NCBI GenBank assembly: GCA_022414725.1
Contig: CM039462.1
Location: forward strand, 80,169,044-80,233,043
Length of the DNA stretch: 64,000 nucleotides
Direction: 5' to 3'
Source: Microglena sp. YARC
Lineage: Eukaryota > Chlorophyta > Chlorophyceae > Chlamydomonadales > Chlamydomonadaceae
A program made the translations under genes and the position numbers. Each line of letters begins with the position of its first letter. Within the stretch, counting starts at the first letter, position 1. The notes beneath the pieces were generated by a model. It did not search any database, had not been told where the DNA came from, and saw only the letters and a list, made by a program, of their open reading frames with translations. Shown here in pieces: positions 10,801-20,400 of this stretch.

Positions 10801-13800
10801 GGGTGGAGTGGGTGGGAGACAAACACGATACCAAGGACTCAGTTCGAATGGCGTTGCCACTCCTACAGAAGAGTGGAGAGCAATTGACCCAGTTGGCAAA
10901 CATGCATCTGATTGCGTACATCTTTCGTCTCTTGTATTACCTCATCGCCCTTCTCTCTCTGGTTTTCCAAGAGCTATTTAAGTCTGCAATTGGCCCAGCT
11001 GGTAAGCATGCACATGATTGTGAACATGCATCTTGGTCTCTCGTATTACCGCATCTAGAGATATTGAAGTCAGCCATTTTGTTTTTGAAGTTGTGAAAGA
11101 AATTTGACCCCAGGAGGTGGGTCTCCCGACACAAGCCAGCGGCACCGAGGATTCGGTTCGAATGGCGTTGCCACTTCTACAAAAAAGCAGCGCGCAAGTG
11201 ACCCAGCTGGTAAACATCAAACATGCATCTGATTTTTACATACATCTTTCGTCTTTACGTATTACCTCATTGCCCCCCTCTCTTTGACGCTCCAACAGCT
11301 ATTGAAGTCTGCGATTGGCCTAGCTGGTCAACATCAAACATGCATCTCATTGGGTTCACCTCTGGTCGCTCGTATTACCTCACCGCCCCCCTCTCTCTGA
11401 TTACCCAAGAGCTCTTTTAGTGTGCAATTGGCCTAGCTGTTAAGCATGCATATGACTGTGTACTTGTTTGGCGGAGCCCCCCCTTCTGGGGGGCGGGAGC
11501 CCCCAGTGTCACCCTGTTTCTTGTCCCGTCCCCAGTGTCCCGTCCTTTCTTGTCTGACCGACAGCCCCTCCGAGACGAAGCCTGACTTGTCAGCCAACGG
11601 TCTTGTAACTAACTTGCTTGGGTCTGCTCGATTCCGTTGCCAACACTCTCCGCCAATTTTCGCTTGTGACGCTGCTTAGGACTTGTTGGTCTCTTGTATT
11701 ACCTCATAGCCTTCGGGGTTGCTTCCAGCAGTTGTTTGGCCCCCCAAATTATAGCGGATTGATTGAAAATCTAAATCTAGCTGAAATTCAAAGGTTACTT
11801 GCTTGTCCAAGTATGATTTGTTAAGGGGGTTCTTTACCTGGTCATGATTGTACTGTTTGTTTTTGTGTTTTTGTGTGTGCCAAGGTAGGGATTCTCTAGC
11901 TGGTCATGTTTTTAATGTTTGTTTTATGTTTTTGTGTGTCTTAAGGTAGGGATTCTTCACCTGGTAAGGTTTTTTACTGCCAGAGACGGCGAGCAGCCAA
12001 ATTGTATAGTTTTTCAGCCGTCTTTCCGGTCATTTTGATTTTTCCCCCCGTCAGAGGATTAACCCTGAAAGGTTGTCAAGGCACCAACAATACATGAAGG
12101 AATGTAATTTAGCATTCTGCTAATTGTAGCACATTAAAGAAAAATTAAATAAAACCACTAAGGTATGTAATTTAGCGATTGTGCCAATCGTAGCACATTA
12201 AAAAATGTAATGTAGCAATTGTGCTAAGTGTAGCACATTAAAGAAAACCCTGCTCCCTCCTCCCTTTCCGCTTCTCGCGCTCATCCTCATCCACTGGCCC
12301 CCAATACACCCCCAATACATGAAGGAATGTAACTTAGCATTTTTGCTAATTGCAGCACATTAAAGAAAACCCTGCTTCCTCTGAAAACCCTTTCCGCTTC
12401 TCGCTCTCATCCTCATCCACTGGCAGGGAAAGGCCAACTGGGTGGGGGAGGTCAAAAAGTGAGATATAGCCAAGCGGCAAGGCGACGGGTTTTGGTCCCG
12501 GCATCACAAGTTCGAATCTTGTTATCTCAGGCAGGTGGCCCCCTGCGGCATGACCTCTCCATAGGCAGTAGAGAGGTCTAGCCCCTTTGGCAGGACCCCC
12601 ACAAATTCCACCTGGCTTTACGGTGGACTTATGACTGGACCCACTTGGGGCCTGCTGCTGAAGTTAGTTCATATTCGTGAGTGAATAATATTAGTGAATA
12701 CTAGTGAATATAAGACTGACGAGCCGTCTCACCATAATTTGAATTTATTTGAAAAACTAATATTATTCTGACACTAAAATATTATTAGTTAATTTTAGTT
12801 TTCCAATCACTAATAATAGTTGACGCTCATCCTCAGCTACTGGTCATAGTTACCGCCATCAATTTAGCTGAGTATCCGCTGTTATACCGGTCATAGTTAC
12901 CGCCATCAATGTAGCTGAGTATCCGCTGTTATACCGGTAACACTGGGTGCGGTCCAACCCCAAACCCTCACCCAAACCCTCACTCCACACCCACCTCAAC
13001 TCATTGGTGGTGGGGGAGGGGGGGATCGCATGGATAAGGAGGGGGTGGCAGGGGTGCGTGCTGTGTGCCTACTGTTGCGAGAGCGTGTGGGTGGGTGGGT
13101 GGTGGCGGTGGTCACATAGGCGTATGACGTGGGTTGGGGTGATCACATGGGTGCTGTGTGCGCAGTGGTGGTGGTGGTGGTGGTGGTACTGGTCATAAGG
13201 CCTAAGGATTCAGCGTAGGCCGAGGCCTTCATCTCACGCCACCTTCGACTCACCACCCGAACCCACATTAAATACCCACCCCAAGCCAATTGGCCTTCAT
13301 CTCACGCCACCTTCGACTCACCACCCGAACCCACATCAAATACCCACCCCAAGCCAATTGGCCTTCATCTCACGCCACCTTTGCCTCACCACCCGAACCC
13401 ACATTAAATACCCACCCCAAGCCAATTGGCCTTCATCTCACGCCACCTTCGACTCACCACCCGAACCCACATTAAATACCCACCCCAAGCCAATTGGCCT
13501 TCATCTCACGCCACCTTCGACTCACCACCCAAACCCACATTTAATACCCACCCCAAGCAAATTGGCCTTCATCTCACGCCACCTTTGCCTCACCACCCAA
13601 ACCCATAACAAATAACCACCCCTAGCCAATTGGCCTTCATCTCACGCCACCTTCATCTCACAACCCCAAACCCACAACAAATACCCACCCCAAGCTTACC
13701 GGCCTTTATCTCACGCCACCTCTGTCTCACCACCCCGACCCCACAACAAATACCCACCCCAAGCCAACTGGCCCTAGATAAGGGGGGGCAGCCTGGTTCA

Positions 13801-16800
13801 ATTTATGCGAGTGGTGGAATTTCATTTATCCACATGACTAGGGGTCGGCTATGTTATATAATATTAGTGAACAAATTATATTAATACTATTATAATTTAT
13901 ATAATATTAGTGAACAAATTATATTATATACTATTATAATTTATATAATATTAGTGAACAAATTATATTATATACTATTATAATTTATATAATATTAGTG
14001 AACAAATTATATTATATACTATTATAATTTATATAATATTAGTGAACAAATTATATTATATACTATTATAATTTATATAATATTAGTGAACAAATTATAT
14101 TATATACAATTATAATTTATATAATATTAGTGAACAAATTATATTATATACTATTATAATTTATATAATATTAGTGAACAAATTAGATTATATTACTTTT
14201 ATAATTTATATAATATTAGTGAACAAATTATATATATACTATTATATTTTATATATATTAGTGAACATATTATATTATATACTATTATAATTTATATAAT
14301 ATTAGTGAACAAATTATATTATATACTATTATAATTTATATAATATTAGTGAACAAATTATATTATATACTATTATAATTTATATAATATTAGTCGGACA
14401 AGCCGTCTCACCAGAATTTCTAATTTATTGAAAACCTAATATTATTGTGACACTATACTAGTTTTTTCAAACACTAATATTAGTTGCCGTTTCCTACACG
14501 TGACGCACTCTCACTTGTAATGAACTTTAACTTGGTAGCATGGCTCCAGCCACAAAGGGGAACATGGCGCTCTCAAATTAGCACAGGCAGCCTGTGCAGG
14601 TGCCTCCGCCAGCTTGGCAGAGCATGTGGTGCTCAGTGTTGGGTCAACACTGCAGTATCTGCCGGTGGATGATTCCTATTGTATCACATGACGCTCTCTT
14701 GCTTACCAAGGCTAATTTGGGGGGCCTTCAGCACCCTTTTCTGCACCCCTGCCGCACCCTCTCTCCCGTAATGCACCTTTTCAAGCAAAATAGAAGGATG
14801 GTGAAGACCTGCCGAAGACCCTCAAATAATCATTGTACACTGGCTGCTTCCGCAGGTACCATAGCCAGTTTGGTGATGGGTGTTACACAACTAAGTTGCG
14901 CTCCAGTCGCAATGTAAATCTAAACACCATATAATGGGGAACATGACACTAAAAAATAACACTGCCTGCCTCTGCAGGTGCCACTGCCAGCTTGGTAGAG
15001 CACGAGGTGCTCAGTGACAGGTCAATACTTCAGTATCTGCCAGTGGCTGATTCCCATTTTATCACATGGGTGCATCACGCTCTGTTGCTAACACTGGCTG
15101 CCTCTGCAGGTGCCACCGCCAGCTTGGTAGAGCACGAGGTGAAGGGCAGTACCTGATCATGCTCTGGTGATTGGTGTTACAGAATTAAGGTGTCTCCACT
15201 GCCCTTGCTTACGCTGCCTCTGCAGGAGCCACCGCAAGCTTGGTAGTGCACGTGGGTGCATCACGCTCTGTTGCTAACACTGCCTGCCTCTGCAGGTGCC
15301 ACCACCAGCTTGGTACAGCATGTGGTGCTCAGTGAATGGGCAATATCCAGCGGCTCTCTGGTGATCGATGTTACACAACTAAGTTGCGCTCCAGTCGCAA
15401 TGTAAATATAAACACCATATAATGGGGAACATGACACTTAACAATAACACTGGCTGCCTCTGCAGGTGCCACCGCCAGCTTGGTAGAGTACGAGGTGCTC
15501 AGTGACAGGTCAATACTTCAGTATCTGCCAGTGGCTGATTCCCATTTTATCACATGGGTGCATCACGCTCTGTTGCTAACTCTGGCTGCCTCTGCAGGTG
15601 CCACCGCCAGCTTGGTACAGCATGTGGTGCTCAGTGAAGGGGCAATATCCAGCGGTGCAGAGGCTGTAAGGGGACTGTCAGCCGCTTGGTCAACTTGCTT
15701 ACAACTTGGTTCAGCTCTGCCCTTGTTGGTGCGTGCTAGTGTAGTGCACCACCTGTGTAGTGTGATATTGTGTAGTGTAGTGCAGTGTAGTGTAGTGTTG
15801 TGTAGTGTAGTGTAGTGTAGTGCAGTGTGTTGTTGTCTAGATAATCGTTGGTTAGTGTAGTGTGATGTGTAGTGTAGTGTATTGTTGTGTAGTGTAGTAC
15901 AGTGTATTTTTGTCTAGTTTATTGTTGTGTAGTGTAGTGTAGTGTGTAGTGTAGTGTAGTGTGATGTGTAGTGTGATTAGTAGTGTAGTGTGTAGTGTAG
16001 TGTCGTGCAGTGCAGTGTCTTGTTGTCTGGTTTATTGTTGTGTAGTGTGATGTGTAGTGTAGTGTAGTGCAGTGTATTGTTGTCTAGTTTATTGTTGTGT
16101 AGTGTGATGTGTTGTGTAGTGCAGTGTGATGTGTAGTGCAGTGCAGTGTAGTGTTGTGTAGTGTGATGTGTTGTGTAGTGCAGTGTGATGTGTAGTGTAG
16201 TGCAGAGCAGTGTATTGTTGTGTGGATTATTTTTGTGTGGTGCAGTGTAGTGCAGTGTAGTGTAGTGTAGTGTAATGTAGTGTAGTTCACCACCAGCTTG
16301 TACTGACGTGGTGGGAGTACAAGCACCCCCTTCCTGGTGCGTGCTAGTGTAGGGCACTGAAAGAATCCCTTGTAATCTTCCACCAGCTTGTAATGATAAC
16401 GCCTGGTAGGGTGTGGTATTAAGGGATCCCCGTCTTACGGCGGTAGAGAACAGGCTGCTACTTTATCTGGACGAAGCTACCATGGCGGTTGACAGTGACT
16501 GCGGACACTAAAGCGCACCCGTAGGGATTCTTGGATACCGCCCCCCCCCCCCCCCCCCCCCCCCCTAACCACCTCCCCCCCCCCCCCCCACACACACCAC
16601 ACACCTACTCCTCCTCCCCCTCCACCACCCAACCACTCATCAACCTCCTACCTGCCTGCCTGTGCCCTGCCCCCCCCCCACACCCCCAACACCCCCCCCC
16701 CCACATCCCCAACACCTAGTCCTCCTCCCCTCCACCGCCAACCTCTCATCAACCTCCTCCCTGGATGCCTGTGTCCTGCCCCCCCCCCCACACACACACC

Positions 16801-16929
16801 ACACACCACACACCACACACCACACACACACACACTCCTCCACCACCACCACGACCATCACCTAGACCTAATAATAATATAATAATATATAATAATATAA
16901 TAATATAAACCTCCTGCCTGCCTGTGTCC

Positions 16930-16999
<70 letters not shown>

Positions 17000-17449
17000 C
17001 TTCCCACCACCACCACCACCATCACCTAGTCCTCCCCCCCCCCCACACACACACACACACTCCTCCACCACAACCACCACCACCACCATCACCTAGTCCT
17101 CCCCTCCCCCCCCCCCCCCCCCCCCATAAACCTCCTGCCTGCCTGTGTCCTACAGGGCCTGCTTACCTTCTCCATGGGTAACCTCCTCCAGTGTTGGTCC
17201 CATGTCGCACTTGCCAGGCTTTCACTGGCGTCTAAGCCCCAGCAGATGCAGGTACAGAAGGCGGTACAGGAGGAGGTAACGGAGCAGCGAGCCGGCAACA
17301 ATGGGCGTACAACATTCTACCAGATACCCCGCGGGGGGATGTTCGAGCTTGTCAGCTGTCCACACTACCTGGGGGAGGTGGTCATCTACGCTGGCTTGAT
17401 GCTAATCATGAGGGGGCAACTGAACTCTGTGCTCATGCTGTGTTGGGTG
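7737..17449 (+). CDS. SRD5A3: Gene 1: polyprenol reductase (SRD5A3/PPRD family), partial, 4 exons
   Basis: The family is an ER membrane enzyme that reduces the alpha-isoprene unit of polyprenol on the route to dolichol, the lipid carrier for N-glycosylation. Exons: 7737-7889, 8796-8991, 15598-15728, 17156-17449. The joined frame stays open across junctions of phase 0, 1 and 0, giving 258 residues. Visible motifs in order: VPQSWFSHFYAVG with a membrane helix; FHLVRRLVE; ARMHVIAYIFGLSYYLIAPL; and the C-terminal reductase signature IPRGGMFELVSCPHYLGE followed by VIYAG. These match the conserved blocks of plant and animal polyprenol reductases in order and spacing as I recall them. Missing are the N-terminal membrane segment and the last exon (family motif like THxWY...YP..R). 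The last may lie in the assembly gap. Each exon is bordered by arrays of its own splice junctions, so regulation cannot be read. Confidence 0.87.
7890..8110 (+). repeat. Donor-side array of gene 1 exon a
   Basis: The 5' splice site ggtaagatttgtagggtat is reiterated about ten times with units of about 20-30 bp (ggtaagatt, cgttgggtat). Several copies keep a consensus gtaag donor. Confidence 0.75.
8120..8292. repeat. GGGTTGGGTAGGGCT tandem repeat
   Basis: About 170 bp of G-rich 10-15-bp units on the + strand. Runs of GGG every 4-6 bases give strong G-quadruplex potential on the sense strand of an intron. Confidence 0.9.
8293..8480. other. Intron sequence with no recognised feature
   Basis: A short (gggtgt)n stretch is followed by purine-rich, apparently single-copy intron sequence. 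I see nothing coding. Confidence 0.4.
8481..8795 (+). repeat. Acceptor-side array of gene 1 exon b
   Basis: Units of about 93-108 bp contain ctagccccctcgacctcacg, a block with ctgatataagg and catgtattt, a long C-run and (c)gcag followed by GCAGTGAG. Copies of AG/GCAGTGAG sit at 8595, 8703 and 8796, and the last is the real exon start. A fourth diverged copy begins near 8486. The C-runs are the amplified polypyrimidine tract. Confidence 0.85.
8796..8991 (+). CDS. SRD5A3: Gene 1 exon b (HLVRRLVE block and membrane helices)
   Basis: Bounded by ccccgcgcag and gtaagcaatc. It has 65 codons plus one base: phase 0 in, phase 1 out. It encodes MFALAAFQFHLVRRLVETVA, with the family's H..RR..E motif, then the ARMHVIAYIFGLSYYLIAPL block, where the family also has ARMH and APLSL. 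It ends IGPAG, the last Gly split across the intron. Confidence 0.88.
10025..10078 (+). repeat. Dispersed repeat family E copy 1
   Basis: Contains cagtccagaggtaggtcaga, then taggctcaagg and gacttgcccaacc. The same sequence with a few changes is at about 42041-42093. Class unknown. Confidence 0.6.
10585..10660 (+). repeat. Dispersed repeat family D copy 1
   Basis: Built on gtgaaagggatttcacccca, then ggaggtgggtctcccgacac and ccaaggactcagtt. A related 3' part recurs at about 10815-10880, and other copies are at 11088-11215 (+) and 40845-40910 (minus). No ends could be defined. Confidence 0.65.
11088..11215 (+). repeat. Dispersed repeat family D copy 2
   Basis: Longest copy: caccccaggaggtgggt-like start, then cccgacacaagccagc, gattcggttcgaatggcg and ttgccacttctac. 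The gttcgaat motif resembles a tRNA B box, so a SINE origin is possible but not shown. Confidence 0.55.
11467..11683 (+). mobile_element. Family B element copy 2
   Basis: Starts tttggcggagcccccccttc with the 5' hairpin and ends gacgctgcttaggact. The left flank tgtt and right flank tgtt could be a short target duplication, but the T-rich start makes the boundary ambiguous. It lies inside the donor-side array of gene 1 exon b. Confidence 0.8.
11684..12459. repeat. Intron with two minor repeat groups
   Basis: Around 11820-11975 a stretch with ttgtttttgtgttttt, gtgtgtgccaagg and tagggattct occurs about three times. Around 12090-12370 a 45-65-bp stretch with aatgtaatttagca, gctaattgtagcacat and taaagaaaa occurs about four times. 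A block with ctttccgcttctcg and cctcatccactggc is duplicated at about 12262-12297 and 12389-12424. No gene seen. Confidence 0.6.
12460..12530 (+). tRNA. trnQ-UUG: tRNA-Gln(UUG), organelle/bacterial type
   Basis: This 71-nt sequence folds as a tRNA. The acceptor stem is a perfect 7 bp (12460-12466 with 12523-12529), with discriminator G at 12530. The D arm is GCC/GGC. The anticodon loop TTTTGGT (12490-12496) has anticodon TTG at 12492-12494. The T stem is a perfect 5 bp around TTCGAAT (12506-12522). The block ACGGGTTTTGGTCCCG is typical of plastid, mitochondrial and bacterial trnQ, not of eukaryotic cytosolic tRNA-Gln as I recall it. CCA is not encoded. It sits in an intron of gene 1. It may be an organelle-to-nucleus insertion or a tRNA-derived repeat head. 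The intact stems argue against long neutral decay. Confidence 0.88.
12531..12684. other. Sequence following the tRNA, unclassified
   Basis: Contains a short inverted pair (gacctctcc, agagaggtc) and gcatgacctctccatagg. It could be organellar flank or the body of a tRNA-headed repeat. No second copy was found in the window. Confidence 0.35.
12685..12825 (-). mobile_element. Decayed hAT-like MITE, family C copy 3
   Basis: Shares with the intact C copies gagccgtctcacca, the run gaaaaactaatattatt and cactaataatagttg. Terminal TAGGG-type ends and a target duplication are not recognisable, so this is a diverged or partial copy. Confidence 0.65.
12842..12935. repeat. 47-bp tandem duplication
   Basis: Two adjacent copies of a 47-bp unit (ggtcatagttaccgccatca...) differ at one base. 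Confidence 0.93.
12936..13225. other. Intron sequence, G-rich
   Basis: No gene recognised. Contains an (accctcac)n-like start and a (ggtggt)n stretch at about 13164-13191. The local open frames are low-complexity. Confidence 0.4.
13226..13775. repeat. 68-bp tandem repeat, 8 copies
   Basis: Units begin ccttcatctcacgccacctt at 13226 and repeat at 68-bp steps (13294, 13362, 13430, 13498...), with a few substitutions per copy and more divergence at the right end. Confidence 0.95.
13839..14496 (-). mobile_element. hAT-like MITE, family C copy 1, enlarged by an internal array (658 bp)
   Basis: The left end is taggggtcggc and the right end gccgtttccta, an imperfect inverted repeat. The flanking octamers are cacatgac (13831-13838) and cacgtgac (14497-14504), 7 of 8 identical, consistent with a hAT 8-bp target duplication. 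The right third matches family C copy 2. The left two thirds (about 13855-14395) are about 12 copies of a 43-bp AT-rich unit containing ataatattagtgaacaaatt, so the element grew by internal tandem amplification after or during spread. Confidence 0.85.
14500..15597 (+). repeat. Acceptor-side array of gene 1 exon c, about 8 copies
   Basis: The acceptor and exon start, ctgcctctgcag then gtgccaccgccagcttggta, recurs near 14596, 14861, 14978, 15108, 15227, 15297, 15467 and 15598. Units vary from about 70 to 265 bp. Two pairs share a longer block (gtcaatacttcagtatctgc, gggtgcatcacgctctg). Most copies keep a usable polypyrimidine tract and AG. Confidence 0.88.
15598..15728 (+). CDS. SRD5A3: Gene 1 exon c (variable luminal/cytosolic linker)
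   Basis: Bounded by cctctgcag and gtgcgtgcta. It has 131 nt: two bases complete the split Gly, then 43 codons, phase 0 out. The peptide GATASLVQHVVLSEG...CLQLGSALPLL corresponds to the poorly conserved segment between the family's APLSL block and the helix before IPRG. It is assigned by phase agreement and position more than by similarity. The choice among near-identical acceptor copies is the last one, which alone leads into an open frame reaching a donor. Confidence 0.65.
15729..16350 (+). repeat. Donor-side array of gene 1 exon c: GTGTAGTGTAGT repeats
   Basis: The donor region gtgcgtgctagtgtagtgca decays into about 500 bp of gtgtagtg/tgcagtg units. Within these a higher-order unit containing ttgttgtctagtttattg recurs about five times. 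A second recognisable ggtgcgtgctagtgtaggg copy is at about 16337-16355. Confidence 0.8.
16351..16530. other. Intron sequence, mostly single copy
   Basis: ccaccagcttgtaatgataa (about 16381-16400) repeats an earlier caccagcttgtactg (about 16288-16303). The rest shows nothing recognisable. Confidence 0.35.
16531..17155 (+). repeat. Acceptor-side array of gene 1 exon d: C-runs and CA repeats
   Basis: Four copies of a pyrimidine-tract unit (aacctcctgcctgcctgtgt then cctgcc or cctaca) occur near 16640, 16749, 16908 and 17128, separated by long C-runs, CA repeats and caccacc stretches. Only the last copy ends in cctacag and leads into the exon. Confidence 0.85.
17156..17449 (+). CDS. SRD5A3: Gene 1 exon d (IPRGG...SCPHYL catalytic-domain block)
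   Basis: Bounded by gtcctacag and gtgagtggct. It has 98 codons, phase 0 both ends. It begins with a helix (GLLTFSMGNLLQCWSHVALA) equivalent to the family's GxxxFxxGxxxQxxCH segment. A variable stretch precedes FYQIPRGGMFELVSCPHYLG and EVVIYAG, the most conserved block of polyprenol reductases. The Q..SH in place of the usual Q..CH is a small departure. No later exon was found. Confidence 0.9.
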
Positions 17450-20400
17450 GTGAGTGGCTGTAAGGAGTCTGCGTTGGGTGTTGAGTGACTGCAGGGAAGC
17501 TCTGTTGTGTGTTGAGTGGCAGTGTGTAAGCTGTGTTCTTCAAGTGAGTTTGTCAGCTGCCCACACTACCTGGGGAGGTGGTCATCTATGCTGGTCTGGC
17601 GCTAATCATGAGAGCACAACTGAACTCAGTGCTCATGCTGTGTTGGGTGGTGAGTGGCTGTAGGAAAGCTCTGTTGTATGTTGAGTGGCGGTAGGCAAGC
17701 TGTGTTTTCAGGTGTTTGTTAGTTAGCTGCCCGCACTACCTGGAGGAGGTGGTCACCTACACTGGTTTTGTGCTGGTCATGAGAGCGCAACTGAATGTGA
17801 TGCTCATACTGTGTTGGGTGGTGAGTGACAGTAGGAAAGCTCTGTTGTATGTTGAGTGGCGGTAGGCAAGCTGTGTTAATCGGGACAATAGGGAAGCTCT
17901 GTTGTGTGTTCAGTAGCAGTAGGGAAACTGTGTTCATAAGATGTGTTTGTCAGCTGCCCACACTACCTGGGGGAGGTGGTCATCTATGCTGGTCTGGTGT
18001 TCATCATGAGAGCACAACTGAACTCAGTGCTCATGCTGTGTTGGGTGGTGAGTGACATTAGGGAAGCTGTGCTGGGCTGTGAGTGACTGCAGGGAAGCTG
18101 CATGGGGGTGGTTAGTGGCAGTTTGGAAGTTGTGTTCTTCCGGCGTATTTTTCAGCTGCTCACACTACCTGGGGGAGGTGGTCATCTACGCTGGGTTGGC
18201 GCTAATCATGAGGGGGAAGCTGAACGCAGTGCTCATGCTGTGTTGGGTAGTGAGTGACTGTAGGGAAGCTCTGTTGTGTGTTCAGTAGCAGAAGGCAAGA
18301 TGTGCTTTCAGGTGTGTGTTTGTCAGCTGCCCACACCACCTGGGGGAGGTGGTCATCTATGCAGAGCTGGTGCTGGTCATGAGAGCGCAACTGGATGTGA
18401 TGCTCGAACTGTGTTGGGTGGTGAGTGACAATAGGGAAGCTCTGTTGTGTGTTCAGTAGCAGAAAGCAAGATGTGTTTTGGCGGAGCCCCCCTTTTGGGG
18501 GCGGGAGCCCCCAGTGTTACCTATTTGTCCGTCCGACCATCCAACCATCAATCCATCCATCCATCTGACCGTGATGAAGCCCGACACGTCAGCCAACGGC
18601 CTCGTAACTAACTCGCTTCCGTTGCCACCTGTCGCTCCCTCGCGATCACTCTCCGCCATTTTTTAGCGTCGCAGGCAACGCTGCATCGAAGTTGTCAGGT
18701 GTGTGTTTGTTAGCTTCCCACACTACCTGGGGAGGTGGTCATCTGCGTTGGTTTTGTGCTAATCATGAGCGCAACTGAACTCAGTGCTCATGCTGTGTTG
18801 GGTGGTGAGTGGCAGTAGGGAAGCTCTGTTGTGTGTTCAGTAGCAGAAGGCAAGATGTGTTTTCAGGTGTGTGTTAGTTAGCTGCCCACACTACCTGGAG
18901 GAGGTGGTCACCTACACTGGTTTTGTGCTGGTCATGAAAGCGCAACTGAATGTGATGCTCATACTGTTTTGGGTGGTGAGTGACAGTAGGGAAGCTCTGT
19001 TGTGTGTTCAGTAGCAGTAGGCAAGATATGCTTTCAGGTGTGTGTTTGTTAGCTGCCCACACTACCTGAGGGAGGTGGTCATCTGAGCTGGTTATATGCT
19101 GGTCATGAGAGCGCAACTGAATGTGATGCTCATACTGTGTTGGGTGGTGAGTGGCTGTAAGGAAAGCTCTGTTGTGTGTTCAGTAGCAGTAGGCAAGATA
19201 TGCTTTCAGGTGTGTGTTTGTTAGCTGCCCACACTACCTGAGGGAGGTGGTCATCTGCGCTGGTTATATGCTGGTCATGAGAGCGCAACTGAATGTGATG
19301 CTCATACTGTGTTGGGTGGTGAGTGACAGTAGGAAAGCTCTGTTGTGTGTTCAGTAGCAGTAGGCAAGATATGCTTTCAGGTGTGTGTTTGTTAGCTGCC
19401 CACACTACCTGAGGGAGGTGGTCATCTGAGCTGGTTATATGCTGGTCATGAGAGCGCAACTGAATGTGATGCTCATACTGTTGTTGGGTGGTGAGTGGCT
19501 GTAAGGAAAGCTCTGTTGTGTGTTCAGTAGCAGTAGGCAAGATATGCTTTCAGGTGTGTGTTTGTTAGCTGCCCACACTACCTGAGGGAGGTGGTCATCT
19601 GCGCGGGGCTGGTGCTGGTCATGAGAGGGCAACTGAATATGATGCTCAACTGTGTTGGTGTGGTGACAAGGAAAGCTCTGTTGTGTGTTCAGTAGCAGTA
19701 GGCAAGATGTGTTTCAGGTGTGTGTTTGTTAGCTGCCCACACTACCTGAGGGGTGGTCATCTGCGCGGGGCTGGTGCTGGTCATGAGAGGGCAACTGAAT
19801 ATGATGCTCAAAATGTGTCAATAGGAATGCTCTGTTGTGTGTTCAGTAGCAGTAGGCAAGATGTGTTTCAGGTGTGTGTTTGTTGGCTGCCCACACTACC
19901 TGAGGGTGGTCATCTGCGCGGGCTGGTGCTGGTCATGAGAGGGCAACTGAATATGATGCTCAAAATGTGTCAATAGGAATGCTCTGTTGTGTGTTCAGTA
20001 GCAGTAGGCAAGATGTGTTTCAGGTGTGTGTTTGTTAGGCTGCCCACACTACCTGAGGGGTGGTCATCTGCGCGGGGCTGTGCTGGTCATGAGAGGGCAA
20101 ACTGAATATGATGCTCAAAATGTGTCAATAGGAATGCTCTGTTGTGTGTTCAGTAGCAGTAGGCAAGATGTGTTTCAGGTGTGTGTTTGTTGGCTGCCCA
20201 CACTACCTGAGGGAGGTGGTCATCTGAGCTGGTTATATGCTGGTCATGAGAGCGCAACTGAATGTGATGCTCATACTGTGTTGGGTGGTGAGTGACAGTA
20301 GGAAAGCTCTGTTGTGTGTTCAGTAGCAGTAGGCAAGAATGTGCTTTCAGGCTGTGTGTTTGTTAGCTGCCCACACTACCTGAGGGGGTGGTCATCTGAG

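Larger units (their letters stand above)
8992..11465 (+). repeat. Donor-side array of gene 1 exon b, about 15 copies
   Basis: Irregular units of about 85-330 bp repeat the 3' half of exon b, from catgcatctgattgcgtaca through tcgtattacctcatcgcc and caagcctgctattggcccag, then ctggtaa. At least one copy (about 10902-11001) keeps an open frame and a gtaagc donor, but no acceptor precedes it. Many copies are truncated. Later insertions include GTGGAGGGTGGGG repeats (about 10706-10815) and dispersed families D and E. Confidence 0.88.
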
